Positions 49,767 to 59,392 of a DNA stretch of 64,000 nt are shown in pieces. The position numbers and the translations under genes were made by a program. The notes below the pieces were generated by a model that saw only the letters and a program-made list of their open reading frames with translations, ran no database searches and had not been told where the DNA came from. Source of the stretch: Prochlorococcus sp. W8 (GTDB taxonomy: Bacteria > Cyanobacteriota > Cyanobacteriia > PCC-6307 > Cyanobiaceae); contig ALPF01000001.1 of assembly GCA_000291825.1 (NCBI GenBank), positions 42,972 through 106,971 on the forward strand, given 5' to 3'. The stretch's first letter is position 1. Every line of letters starts with the position of its first letter.

Positions 49767-50771
49767 TTAATTTTTTTTCTTGATTTTTCCTATTACCCAA
49801 GAAGGCATATTTTGTGACTTACATATTTTAAAAATAAGATCTTTGTATTTTGACTCTACTATCAAACAAAAGCCAATACCAAGATTAAAGGTATTCCATA
49901 AATCATCTTCAGGTATTTCACCAATGTCTTGTAAGAATCTAAAAATAAATGGTATTTCCCATGATTGATTATCAATACATGGTAAAAAATTATGAGGAAT
50001 ACATCTTGGTAAATTCTCTGGTATTCCTCCCCCCGTTATATGCGCCATACCTTTGATATCAATATTTTCAGCGAATATTTTTTTTATTAGATTAAAGTAA
50101 ATTGTTGTAGGCTTTAATAATTCATCATAAAATTTTAATTTAGTTAAAGATTCAAATTTTTCTTCTATATCTGAACATTTTTCAATGATTTTTCTGACTA
50201 AACTAAAACCATTACTATGAATACCGCTACTTCCTATTCCAATTATCAAATCATTCTCGCAAATATTGTCACCACTAATTAAATTCTCTTCTTCAACTAT
50301 CCCAACACAAAATCCAGCCAGATCATACTTATTATTTGCATAGAATCCTGGCATCTCTGCCGTTTCCCCACCAAGTAATGAGCAATTATTGTCTTTACAA
50401 GCTTGTGCTATACCCTCAATAACTTTTTGGAGATTTTTCTTTTCAAGTTTTCCTGTGGCTATATAATCAAGAAAAAATAATGGCTGTGCACCTGAGGTAA
50501 TTATATCATTTATGCACATCGCCACTAAGTCAATTCCTACTTGATAATGAAAATTATTTTTTTGAGCTAACTCAAGTTTTGTCCCCACACCATCAGTACC
50601 AGAAACCAAGATAGGAGATTTAAAATCTGCCAAAGGCAATTTAAATAAACCACCAAAACCTCCTATACCTCTCACCACATTATCAGAATGTGTTGATTCA
50701 ACAGTTTGTTTAATATCTAATACAAATTTCCTTCCTGCAACGATATCTACCCCGGATTTTTTGTAATCCAT
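49767..50771 (-). CDS. purM: Phosphoribosylformylglycinamidine cyclo-ligase
   Basis: AIR synthetase, step five of purine synthesis; ATP-dependent ring closure of FGAM. The 334-aa protein has the conserved SGVDIVAG start, GIGGFGGLF, VSGTDGVGTKL, the metal/ATP region LLGGETAEMPGFY and GMAHITGGGIPENLPR. The length is near the family norm. It is divergent from panC-cmk with about 98 bp between. Confidence 0.96.
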   Translation of the reverse strand: MDYKKSGVDIVAGRKFVLDIKQTVESTHSDNVVRGIGGFGGLFKLPLADFKSPILVSGTDGVGTKLELAQKNNFHYQVGIDLVAMCINDIITSGAQPLFFLDYIATGKLEKKNLQKVIEGIAQACKDNNCSLLGGETAEMPGFYANNKYDLAGFCVGIVEEENLISGDNICENDLIIGIGSSGIHSNGFSLVRKIIEKCSDIEEKFESLTKLKFYDELLKPTTIYFNLIKKIFAENIDIKGMAHITGGGIPENLPRCIPHNFLPCIDNQSWEIPFIFRFLQDIGEIPEDDLWNTFNLGIGFCLIVESKYKDLIFKICKSQNMPSWVIGKIKKKN

Positions 50772-50869
50772 AATAATTAAATGATAAACTTACTTATATA
50801 GATATTCCTCTGAAGATTAATTTTGTCCAGTAATTATTTGTTAAATAGATTTATTTTGTAAAACCAAAA

Positions 50870-52393
50870 GTGCAGCAAACCATTCTCAAAACAATAAATG
50901 ATCTTAATAAATGGAAAAAAAACATAGAAAATATTAATTTTGTGCCTACTATGGGTAACTTACACAAAGGCCATCTTGAATTGATTCAACAATCTTATAA
51001 AGATGGATCTAATGAAACTCTTGTGAGTATTTTTATTAATCCACTCCAATTTAATGACAAGAAAGATTTTAAAAACTATCCGAAAACAATCGGAAAAGAC
51101 ATTAAGCTAGCGTTTTCCTCAGGAGCAAATGCTATTTTTTTACCAAGTGAAAACGAAATTTTAAATATAAAGAGTTTGATTTATCAAAAAGCATGCAAAA
51201 AATTATCTTCTAATTTGTGTGGCAAAAGTAGAGAAGGACATTTTGATGGAGTTTGCACCATTGTATTGAGAATGTTAAAAATCATAAATCCTAAGAAAAT
51301 TTTTTTAGGAGAAAAAGATTGGCAACAATTAATAATATTAAAAAATATGATTAAGGAATTAAATTTAAAAGTTGAAGTAAAATCAATAACGACTCAACGG
51401 GATGCAGATGGAGTTCCATATAGCTCTAGAAATAATCTCCTAACCACTTCAGAAAGAAAAGATCTTCAATTCTTTTCTGAAGAATTAAAAAAAGCAAAAA
51501 AAAGTTTTACAGTCAATAAAGCAATTAATTTAAAGGAAATTAATAAGTCTTTTGAAACTAAGAATTTAAAAATTGAATACTTACAACACTTAAGTGCATT
51601 TTCGTTAAATGAATCAATTGACAAAGAAAATATTACAATACTTGCAGGTGCGATGTTATGCGGCAGTACAAGACTAATTGATCATGTTTTTCTTATGAAG
51701 CGAAAACCTATTATTGCTATTGACGGTCCAGCTGGATCTGGTAAAAGTACAGTTACAAAATTAATTGCAAAAAAATTAGACTTTATTTATCTTGATACAG
51801 GAGCAATGTATAGAGCTTTAAGTTGGTTTTTAATTGATCAGAAAATAAATTATAAGAATGTTAATATCTTACAAGAATGTTTAAAAGAATTAAACATAGT
51901 TTTTAAGACAAATTTAAATTCTGATCAAGATATATTTATAAATAATATTTGCGTTACAGATAAAATTAGATCACAAAAGATAAGTTCAATTGTCTCTTCT
52001 TTTGCATCCATTAGTAAAGTAAGAGAATTTTTAGTTAAAGAACAAAGAAAAATTGGAGATAAAGGAGGATTAGTAGCAGAGGGTCGCGATATAGGTACTA
52101 CAGTTTTTCCAAAAGCAGAAATAAAAATTTACCTAACTGCCAGTATTTATGAAAGAGCAAAGAGAAGGAAAATCGAACTAGAACAACAAGGACAAGAAAT
52201 TAACTTTAATAAACTCAAAGATCAAATAAAACAGAGAGACTTGGATGATTCTACTAGAAATATCTCGCCACTAGTAAAAGCAGAAGATGCTATAGAAATT
52301 ATTACAGATAATCATACAGCTGATCAAATTGCGGATAAAATTATTCAAATTTTCTATGAAAAACTACCAAAAGAAATTAAAAATGATTTTTAA
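50870..52393 (+). CDS. panC/cmk: Bifunctional pantothenate synthetase / cytidylate kinase
   Basis: Cyanobacterial fusion of 507 aa. Residues 1-275 are PanC, joining pantoate and beta-alanine: TMGNLHKGH at 27-35 (HIGH-like), GEKDWQQL and DGVPYSSRNN. Residues about 280-500 are cytidylate kinase with the P-loop GPAGSGKS at 286-293, DTGAMYRA and AEGRDIGTTVFP. The start is GTG. The two activities belong to coenzyme A and pyrimidine pathways; the fusion is known in cyanobacteria. Its 3' end overlaps the convergent phosphatase gene by 17 bases. Confidence 0.94.
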   Translation: MQQTILKTINDLNKWKKNIENINFVPTMGNLHKGHLELIQQSYKDGSNETLVSIFINPLQFNDKKDFKNYPKTIGKDIKLAFSSGANAIFLPSENEILNIKSLIYQKACKKLSSNLCGKSREGHFDGVCTIVLRMLKIINPKKIFLGEKDWQQLIILKNMIKELNLKVEVKSITTQRDADGVPYSSRNNLLTTSERKDLQFFSEELKKAKKSFTVNKAINLKEINKSFETKNLKIEYLQHLSAFSLNESIDKENITILAGAMLCGSTRLIDHVFLMKRKPIIAIDGPAGSGKSTVTKLIAKKLDFIYLDTGAMYRALSWFLIDQKINYKNVNILQECLKELNIVFKTNLNSDQDIFINNICVTDKIRSQKISSIVSSFASISKVREFLVKEQRKIGDKGGLVAEGRDIGTTVFPKAEIKIYLTASIYERAKRRKIELEQQGQEINFNKLKDQIKQRDLDDSTRNISPLVKAEDAIEIITDNHTADQIADKIIQIFYEKLPKEIKNDF

Positions 52394-52862
52394 ATATATA
52401 GTCTAAAAAACCACTTATAGAATCATTCAAAATATCTAGCACATAATCAAATCCTTCTTCTCCGCCAAAGTAAGGATCAGGTACTTCTTTCTCATGAAAA
52501 CTATTTGAAAATTCCTGAATTTTCCTTACTTCACATAAATCAGAATATGGTTCTCTATTTTTCATACTCATTACATTGTTATAATTTGAATCATCCATAG
52601 TAAGAATATAGTTAAATTGTTGAAAATCATTTTTGCTGATCTGTCTCGCTGTAGAGATAATATCAATTTTTCTATTTTTTGCCGCTTCTCTCATTCTTGA
52701 ATCTGATTTTTTGCCAACATGCCAACTACCAGTACCTGCAGAATCAACTAAAAATCTATCTTCAATTTCCTTTTCTCTTATTTTTTTTATAAATAAGGCT
52801 TCTGCAGCAGGAGATCTACAAATATTTCCCAAGCAAACAAACAAAACTGAAATTTTCTCCAT
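52377..52862 (-). CDS. Low-molecular-weight protein tyrosine phosphatase
   Basis: Phosphatase of 161 aa with the P-loop CLGNICRS beginning at C10 (nucleophile C10, Arg16) and the general-acid loop VPDPYFGG. The frame is open 14 codons further upstream into pebB; the ATG at 52862 is the family start. It follows pebB by 16 bp on the same strand, so it may be expressed with the bilin genes. Its target is unknown. Confidence 0.9.
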   Translation of the reverse strand: MEKISVLFVCLGNICRSPAAEALFIKKIREKEIEDRFLVDSAGTGSWHVGKKSDSRMREAAKNRKIDIISTARQISKNDFQQFNYILTMDDSNYNNVMSMKNREPYSDLCEVRKIQEFSNSFHEKEVPDPYFGGEEGFDYVLDILNDSISGFLDYIFKNHF

Positions 52863-52878
52863 AATAATTAAGATAAAA

Positions 52879-53640
52879 CTACTCAAATTTAAATAAAATA
52901 TCACTTAATAAAGTTTCTGCAAAATCAGATCCAAATAAAGTATTTAGCATTGGTCTAGCAGGATCTTTATCTTTTCTGAATTGTAAATAAAAATTCTGTC
53001 CTTTAATAATTTCTGAATTCAAATCGTCGTTAACTCTATTAGTGTTATAAAGAACTTCAAAATATAAATTTAGATATTCTTTAAAAACATCAAATAATTG
53101 ATTTGATATCAAATAATCACTTTCAGTTTGTTTTGGTAATTTCATCCATATCAAAGCGGGGGAAAAAAAATTAGAGAATTCTTGAGACATTTCATGATCA
53201 CATGGAAATTGATGATAAAAATTATTTTTTATTTTTAATAATTTATCCAACCATTCCTTCTTAAATTGTCTTTCCAAATCAATTGATGGCTGAAAGTCTA
53301 GTACCAATAGATGATATCCTGGCAACGATACAAAATCTAAGCCTAAAAAAGGCATATTAAATATTGATTCTGGGATTATAAGAAAATTTAAAACAGCATA
53401 ATCAGGACTATTGATGCACAAAGCTCTAGAAAGCATTATTCTTTCACTGCATGTGGCCCAATTAAACAGATTAACAATTTTTTTATTTCTCTTAGATCCA
53501 TATAATGATTCCGAATAAGAAAACTTTGGTGGAATCGCTTTTTCAGTCAAGTTATATTCTTGTGATTTTGATAATAAATATTTTATATATTTAGACCATC
53601 TCCATTTATAACTATTAAAAACTGTATTTTTAAAAATCAT
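52879..53640 (-). CDS. pebB: Phycoerythrobilin:ferredoxin oxidoreductase
   Basis: Ferredoxin-dependent bilin reductase of 253 aa that reduces 15,16-dihydrobiliverdin to phycoerythrobilin. The FDBR core is present: PGYHLLVLDFQPS, FFSPALIWMKL and a C-terminal DPARPMLNTLFGSDFAETLL. It is the third gene of the ho1-pebA-pebB series, 13 bp after pebA. High-light Prochlorococcus keeps this pathway although the phycobilisome is gone (established). Confidence 0.9.
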   Translation of the reverse strand: MIFKNTVFNSYKWRWSKYIKYLLSKSQEYNLTEKAIPPKFSYSESLYGSKRNKKIVNLFNWATCSERIMLSRALCINSPDYAVLNFLIIPESIFNMPFLGLDFVSLPGYHLLVLDFQPSIDLERQFKKEWLDKLLKIKNNFYHQFPCDHEMSQEFSNFFSPALIWMKLPKQTESDYLISNQLFDVFKEYLNLYFEVLYNTNRVNDDLNSEIIKGQNFYLQFRKDKDPARPMLNTLFGSDFAETLLSDILFKFE

Positions 53641-53653
53641 GGTGCATAATTAT

Positions 53654-54349
53654 TTAACTAAGTGTGAATAAAAATTCTTTGACAAATTTTTCAGTCCAAG
53701 ATTTCCCAAAAAAAGATGTAAATAACTTTTCAGCAGGATCTTTTTCAGCACTATATTTATCATATTCAATGTGTTTAGATCTAATTTCTTTATTATTTAA
53801 AAATTGATTATCGATAAATAAATCATCCATACTTAGATACTCTGTTAAAAACATCTTAAATACTTGATTTAATTCTCTGTCTAGATGTATTTTATTACCT
53901 CTACATATTATTACCCATGGTGAAAAATATTTATTTGAATCATATATCTCCTTCATTCTTTCATTATCAAAATTTGAATATTTTTCTTTGATTAAATGTA
54001 ATCTTGAACAATATTTATTAAGATAATTTTTATTTTGAATTAAAGGTTGAAAATCTAAGACTGCAAGTAATTTCTTAGATACACCAAACCATAAAACATC
54101 AACCCCTAGTATTGGTTTTTCATTACTATGATTCGGATAAGCTACAGTATTAAATACTTGTAACTTATCTCCTCCATTTAATGTTGTGACACGCCATCTT
54201 TTGTATTTTGAAGATTCAAAAAGATAATTTTTAATAATATATTTAGAATCTTTATTATGAAACTCTTGAAACTCTATTGGAAGTTTTTTTTCTGAAAAAT
54301 TTCTTTCTTGAAAGCTAATATTTAAAACATCAAGTAAGGAATTTAACAT
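53654..54349 (-). CDS. pebA: 15,16-dihydrobiliverdin:ferredoxin oxidoreductase
   Basis: Ferredoxin-dependent bilin reductase of 231 aa reducing biliverdin IX-alpha at the 15,16 double bond. It shows the FDBR segments [29 protein letters not shown] and [15 protein letters not shown]. It lies 5 bp after ho1 and feeds its product to pebB; PebA and PebB are known to channel it. The protein is markedly Lys/Asn-rich, in line with the AT-rich genome. Confidence 0.9.
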   Translation of the reverse strand: MLNSLLDVLNISFQERNFSEKKLPIEFQEFHNKDSKYIIKNYLFESSKYKRWRVTTLNGGDKLQVFNTVAYPNHSNEKPILGVDVLWFGVSKKLLAVLDFQPLIQNKNYLNKYCSRLHLIKEKYSNFDNERMKEIYDSNKYFSPWVIICRGNKIHLDRELNQVFKMFLTEYLSMDDLFIDNQFLNNKEIRSKHIEYDKYSAEKDPAEKLFTSFFGKSWTEKFVKEFLFTLS

Positions 54350-54354
54350 AAAAG

Positions 54355-55065
54355 TTAGTCTTCGGTACTTCCTTTTCTGACTTTTTTTGTAAGAAAGTTA
54401 AATACAATTCTTCCTAGTACAGAAATTAAATTACCCTCAAGTTCCCTGAACATATTCATATTATAAGCAAAAGCTTCATTTGCTTCTTCAACTATATTAT
54501 CAGCAATTTTCTGATCAATAGGTAGTTTATTAAGAGTTTCTGAATAAGATTTTTTAAATAACTTTTCATCCTCAATTAATTGAAATTCATAAAAATGCAA
54601 TCCATCATCACCCCCTAAATTTAAAGCCTTTTTTGCGATTTTCTTTAGAATCTGCCCACCAGATAAATCTCCTATATATCTTGTATAGTGATGACCAACT
54701 AATAACTCCGGTGATTCATTAGCTACTAACCTTATTCGATTTACATAGGATTGAGCAGATTCAGAAATTTTAATTTGCTCTATCCAATTATCTCCATAAT
54801 AAAATTCAAGATCTTTTTCCAATGTTTGTCTTCTAAATAATTCTTTAAAACCAATATGCTTAATAACAGGATGATCTTCTTGAACTAATCTATCTATCTC
54901 TTCTTCCATAGCTGTATAAACAAAATATAAATCACTGATCAACTTTCTATAAGATGTTTTTTCTACAACACCTTTTAAAAAACAAGCAACAAAACCTGTA
55001 TTTTCAGCCATGGTATGGGATTTTTTAGTCCCTTCTCTTAATTGACCTGCTAATGCAACTGCCAT
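54355..55065 (-). CDS. ho1: Heme oxygenase
   Basis: Cleaves heme to biliverdin IX-alpha, CO and iron using ferredoxin. The 236-aa protein has the proximal ligand H17 in [13 protein letters not shown], and the distal-helix [19 protein letters not shown] is intact. It opens the ho1-pebA-pebB cluster that makes phycoerythrobilin. A 61-bp gap separates it from an upstream conserved gene of the same strand. Confidence 0.95.
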   Translation of the reverse strand: MAVALAGQLREGTKKSHTMAENTGFVACFLKGVVEKTSYRKLISDLYFVYTAMEEEIDRLVQEDHPVIKHIGFKELFRRQTLEKDLEFYYGDNWIEQIKISESAQSYVNRIRLVANESPELLVGHHYTRYIGDLSGGQILKKIAKKALNLGGDDGLHFYEFQLIEDEKLFKKSYSETLNKLPIDQKIADNIVEEANEAFAYNMNMFRELEGNLISVLGRIVFNFLTKKVRKGSTED

Positions 55066-55126
55066 TTATAAACTAAAGAAGATATTTAATATATATTTAA
55101 TTTACTAATAAAATGCAAAAAAACAG

Positions 55127-55558
55127 CTATTTTTTGTTACTAGAAGATGTTGTAGAGAATAACTTATAAAGTTCTTTGCAAACTTGAAACAAATTATCTT
55201 TTTGTAGGTTTTGAGGAAGATGACTTCCAGTTATTTCCCATTCTCCAACTGTTGCGACTCTCCATCTTTCTTTTGGTAAGATCATACCTCTCATAACAAT
55301 TCCTAATAATTTAGGTACACCTTCCTGATCATTATTATCAATACGCAATTGAAGTAAAACAGCTCTACATTCCATACAAGGGCTCCATCCTGGGAAATTA
55401 AAAGAGAAATCCAACGTATCTAACCATTCATTCTGATTTAAATTATCCCATGGACTAAAATCAACTTTAGCTTCTGGGAAGTATCTACGAAATAAGGTGG
55501 CTGTGGAGGCAATTTTATTTGCAATATCTAAACTTCTTACATTTGCGCTTGCATTCAT
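55127..55558 (-). CDS. Conserved hypothetical protein, 143 aa
   Basis: Soluble protein with no family I can name. Notable features are a Trp-rich middle (SPWDNLNQNEWLDTLDF, FPGWSPCMECRAVLLQL) with a CxxC pair, and GIVMRGMILPKERWRVATVGEWEI. The CMEC pair might bind metal or be redox active. It lies directly upstream of ho1 on the same strand and may belong to that transcript, but no role in bilin synthesis is shown. Confidence 0.6.
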   Translation of the reverse strand: MNASANVRSLDIANKIASTATLFRRYFPEAKVDFSPWDNLNQNEWLDTLDFSFNFPGWSPCMECRAVLLQLRIDNNDQEGVPKLLGIVMRGMILPKERWRVATVGEWEITGSHLPQNLQKDNLFQVCKELYKLFSTTSSSNKK

Positions 55559-55759
55559 AATAATTTCAATCTTTGACTGAAAATGACATAACTTATAAAA
55601 ATTTGCTATTCAAAAGCTTTCTATTTTAATCTAAATGTTGAAATGAACATTATTCAGTAAATCTTTCTGAAGAGGAGTGATTATAAAGTTCAATAAATCA
55701 TTCCATTCCGAGATTAAAATTTTGCAGATTTAGTTTAATCTTTTTAACAATTATTATTT

Positions 55760-57184
55760 ATGCCTTCATTTAAGAAATTAACAATCCCAACTACTGGAGA
55801 AAGGATAACCTTTAAAAAGGGCAAACCAATTGTTCCTAATAATCCAATTGTCCCTTTCATCAGAGGAGATGGAACAGGAGTTGACATTTGGCCAGCAACA
55901 CAAAAAGTACTTGATTCTGCTATAGCTTACAGTTATGGGGAAAAACGAAAAATAAATTGGTTTAAAATCTATGCTGGTGATGAAGCTTGTGAAAATTATG
56001 GTACCTATAATTACCTACCTAACGATACAATCGAGGCAATAAAATTTTATGGCGTAGCGATAAAAGGACCATTAACTACTCCAATAGGTGGCGGAATAAG
56101 ATCATTAAACGTAGCTTTAAGACAAATATTTGATTTATATAGTTGTGTAAGACCATGTAAGTATTATTCTGGCACGCCAAGTCCTCATAAAAAACCACAG
56201 GATCTAGACATTATTGTATATCGAGAAAATACAGAGGATATTTATATGGGCATTGAATGGGAGGCCGATGATAAAATTTGTAAAGACTTGATCAATCATT
56301 TAAATAATTTTGTAATTCCAAATAGTGAAAAATTAAAAAATAGAAAGCTTCCATCATCAGCAGGTATAGGAATAAAGCCAGTCAGCAAAGAAGGAAGTCA
56401 GAGACATATTCGTAAAGCAATTGAGCATGCAAAAAGATTAAAAGGAGATAAAAAACATGTAACTCTTGTTCATAAAGGTAATATCATGAAATTCACTGAA
56501 GGAGCATTTAGAGATTGGGGTTATGATTTAGCTATTAATGAGTTCCGAAGAGACTGTATCACTGAAAGAGAAAGTTGGATCCTGGATAACATAAAAAACA
56601 ATCCAGAAATAAATATTGAAAACAATGCAAGGCTTATTGAGCCAGGTTTTAATAAACTTACCATCGAAAAACAAAACATTATATGTGAAGAAATCAGTCA
56701 AGTCATCTCATCTATTTCTGAATCTCATGGTAATAACCAATGGAAGGAACTTGTTTTAATTGATGATCGAATAGCTGATAGTATATTTCAACAAATACAA
56801 ACAAGACCTCAAGAATACTCTATACTGGCAACTTTAAATTTAAATGGAGATTATTTATCTGATGCCGCTGCCGCAATTGTTGGTGGATTAGGCATGGCAC
56901 CTGGAGCAAACATAGGAGACAATGCAGCAATTTTTGAAGCGACTCATGGGACTGCACCAAAACATGCAGGATTAGATAAAATCAATCCTGGTTCAGTCAT
57001 ATTGAGTGGAGTTATGATGCTTGAATATTTTGGTTGGAATGAAGCAGCGAATTTGATAACCCAGGGGTTAAGTAAGTCAATAAAAAATAAACAAGTTACT
57101 TACGATTTAGCAAGATTAATGGAGCCTAAAGTTAATCCTCTTTCTTGCAGTGAATTTGCCGAAGCTATAATATCAAATTTTTAA
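55760..57184 (+). CDS. icd: NADP-dependent isocitrate dehydrogenase
   Basis: Oxidative decarboxylation of isocitrate to 2-oxoglutarate, the carbon skeleton for ammonium assimilation. The 474-aa protein carries FIRGDGTGVDIWPATQ, the substrate-binding GGGIRSLNVALRQIFDLY, IVYRENTEDIYMGIE, and the cofactor region GLGMAPGANIGDNAAIFEATHGTAPKHAG (in parts). In many cyanobacteria NtcA controls icd; I see no perfect GTA-N8-TAC box upstream here. Confidence 0.96.
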   Translation: MPSFKKLTIPTTGERITFKKGKPIVPNNPIVPFIRGDGTGVDIWPATQKVLDSAIAYSYGEKRKINWFKIYAGDEACENYGTYNYLPNDTIEAIKFYGVAIKGPLTTPIGGGIRSLNVALRQIFDLYSCVRPCKYYSGTPSPHKKPQDLDIIVYRENTEDIYMGIEWEADDKICKDLINHLNNFVIPNSEKLKNRKLPSSAGIGIKPVSKEGSQRHIRKAIEHAKRLKGDKKHVTLVHKGNIMKFTEGAFRDWGYDLAINEFRRDCITERESWILDNIKNNPEINIENNARLIEPGFNKLTIEKQNIICEEISQVISSISESHGNNQWKELVLIDDRIADSIFQQIQTRPQEYSILATLNLNGDYLSDAAAAIVGGLGMAPGANIGDNAAIFEATHGTAPKHAGLDKINPGSVILSGVMMLEYFGWNEAANLITQGLSKSIKNKQVTYDLARLMEPKVNPLSCSEFAEAIISNF

Positions 57185-57191
57185 AATAATT

Positions 57192-58521
57192 CTATTTATT
57201 CTCTATTACTTGCCAAACATCCTTTAAAGAATCATCATTGCCTAAATTACCTGGAAATGTGATCACTGGTAAATAATTATTATTAATCAGTTTGACTTTT
57301 ACTAAAGAAATACCGCTACAAATTTGACCTTCTAAATAAACATAATCTACATTGAAACTAGAATTCAAAATAGTATTTGAAGTAATTCCACCTTTAGAGA
57401 TGATATAACCTATTTTATATTTAATATCTGCTACTAATTCAGCCACAAAAAAAGATAGTGAATTGTAAAAATCAATTTGATCAAGATTATTTTCAAGGAT
57501 TTTTTCTTTTCTTGATGTATAGATAACGGGTATACAAGAATTCTCAAAAGTTATTTCAATCTTTTCCAAAATTAAACCCTTTAATTTTAAAAATTGAGTT
57601 CTTTTATCTTTCGAAACATGCATCTTATAAAATTTTTCAACATCTATTTCAATGGCTTGAAAACAATCACACTTTAATAACTTTTTTAATTGTTTTGTTG
57701 AAGTATCCGTATAAGAGCCAATGATTATTAATCCTGGCAAAAACTGATTTAGCTTATTTCTTGCTCGTAATTGAGAGTAATAAAAATTACTTTTTGTAGA
57801 ACTTTTAGTATTAGAAATTGCTTTCAAGAAACTTGCAGCCGTTCTAAATAAAAATTTTTTATTTTTAATTAGCTTCCTTATTATTTCTGAAAACTTCTCT
57901 AATTGAGAATATGTATAAATATCTACTATTACATGTGTATTGTTTTTAAATTTTCAATATATGTTTTAAGCTCATATGAAGATTTTTGTTCAATACAATT
58001 TAAATTTTCTATATTTTTCAATTTAATTTTAGATCTACTTTTTTTTATATAGAAGTTTTTTTTAAATCATTTGTTTCATACCCGAAAATAATATCTTTAG
58101 CAAAAATAGTCTTATGCGCTGGGACGCCATTAACAAAATGTTTCCCATTAAGAGTTATTCTATTTGCCTCTAAAAAAGCTGGAATATGAAAAGTTGCATC
58201 AAAAGGACCAAGGAATTTATTTATAAGATCAGGTTCTAAAAAATTATGACCTCTTAAAGTAGAATCTCCTCTACTCACAAAAAGCAAATTATCTTTTATG
58301 TGATTTTCAATAGATACTTTATAGAAATTGTTGCAAATTTCTTCTAATCTTTTTTTTACTTCCTTTTCCGATAAAGATCGAGTATTTGCCAAAACAAATA
58401 ATAAACTTGAATCACTGAGTAATCCCTTTAGTAGAGTTTGATAATTCCAATTCAACAAAAGCAAACAATCATGAACTGATTGAGAGCCAGTTGGATCATC
58501 ATCAATAACAATTATTTTCAT
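57192..58521 (-). pseudogene. DUF1537 / four-carbon acid sugar kinase, interrupted by two frameshifts
   Basis: The N-terminal part (58045-58521, 158 codons) begins with DDDPTGSQSVHDC and reaches FGYETNDLKK, then meets a stop. The C-terminal part (ORF from 57827) contains YIISKGGITSNTI. The missing middle is present in the other frames: NFYIKKSRSK...SSYELKTYIENLK lies one base off, then THVIVDIYTYSQLEKF and KKFLFRTAASFLKA rejoin the C-terminal frame. Restoring one A in the run at 58056-58063 and one in the run at 57943-57947 gives a continuous ~440-aa kinase. It may be a pseudogene, a sequencing error or slippage. Intact members phosphorylate sugar acids. Confidence 0.8.
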
Positions 58522-58534
58522 ATACTTTGCATTT

Positions 58535-59377
58535 TTATAAATGATTTACTTTTATAGATACCTTTAATATTTGACTCTGATTAGGAAGTAAATTTATATT
58601 TCTATATCCATCAATAAAAGAATTTCTTGGGCTCATCCAAGGTTCTAAACAAATCATTTTTCTAGGTGGATCTGTCCATACTACACTTAAATCAAAAGGA
58701 TAAGGATTAATTAAAGTAATTTTCCTATTAAAGCCGACATCTTTAAAGGACATTTCCCCACGAGAATACATTAATAAATCTACTCCATTTGAAATTTTTC
58801 TAAGTAAATTATCTGATAATTCAAGTGTATTATTTTTTTGATCTTGACAATTCAATGGGTGATTTATAAACTCAATTTCTTTAAATGTTGAGATATTAAA
58901 ATATGGATGCAAACCAAAATTTATAGGCATTTTTTTTCTAGAAAAATTTTCTATTTTAATTTTGAATTCTAAAGAATCAATTCCGAAGTGTACTTGAATC
59001 TTTAGCTTAAAATCAAAAGGATAGTATTTTTTTGTGAATTGATTGCTAACTAAGCTTAAATTTAATATTCTTTGTTCGCTATCTATTGCAAACTGCCAAG
59101 TTATATCTCTTGCAAAACCATGCTGGTTAAGATCTCTATAGTTATCTCCAAAAAATGCACGTTTGCTGAGATTTCCGCAAATAGGGAATAAAATAGGTAT
59201 CCCTCCCCTAATACTTTGAGATTTATTTAAAAATCTTTCTTCATCAAAATATAAAATATTTTCTGAATTTTTAACCCACTTAGTTATTATTCCCCCTCTT
59301 GAAGGGCAGAAATTTATAAAGTTGTCCTCATCTTTTTTAAAAACATAAATCCTATTGTCTTGAGAAATTATATTCAT
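58535..59377 (-). CDS. Aldose 1-epimerase-like protein
   Basis: Galactose-mutarotase-fold protein of 280 aa. Typical features are the early SRGGIITKW, SIRGGIPILFPICGNL, the His in LNQHGFARDITWQ, FGLHPYFNI and the C-terminal CLEPWMSPRNSF with the catalytic Glu. It is closest in layout to hexose-phosphate mutarotase-like proteins, but the substrate is unknown. It lies 13 bp upstream of the broken kinase gene and 15 bp after the hydrolase gene, in one probable transcript. Confidence 0.85.
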   Translation of the reverse strand: MNIISQDNRIYVFKKDEDNFINFCPSRGGIITKWVKNSENILYFDEERFLNKSQSIRGGIPILFPICGNLSKRAFFGDNYRDLNQHGFARDITWQFAIDSEQRILNLSLVSNQFTKKYYPFDFKLKIQVHFGIDSLEFKIKIENFSRKKMPINFGLHPYFNISTFKEIEFINHPLNCQDQKNNTLELSDNLLRKISNGVDLLMYSRGEMSFKDVGFNRKITLINPYPFDLSVVWTDPPRKMICLEPWMSPRNSFIDGYRNINLLPNQSQILKVSIKVNHL

Positions 59378-59392
59378 TATTAGGTTCGAATT

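Noticed and set aside
55559..55759. NtcA-binding site upstream of icd
   Set aside because: Expected from other cyanobacteria, but no GTA-N8-TAC match is visible in the gap.
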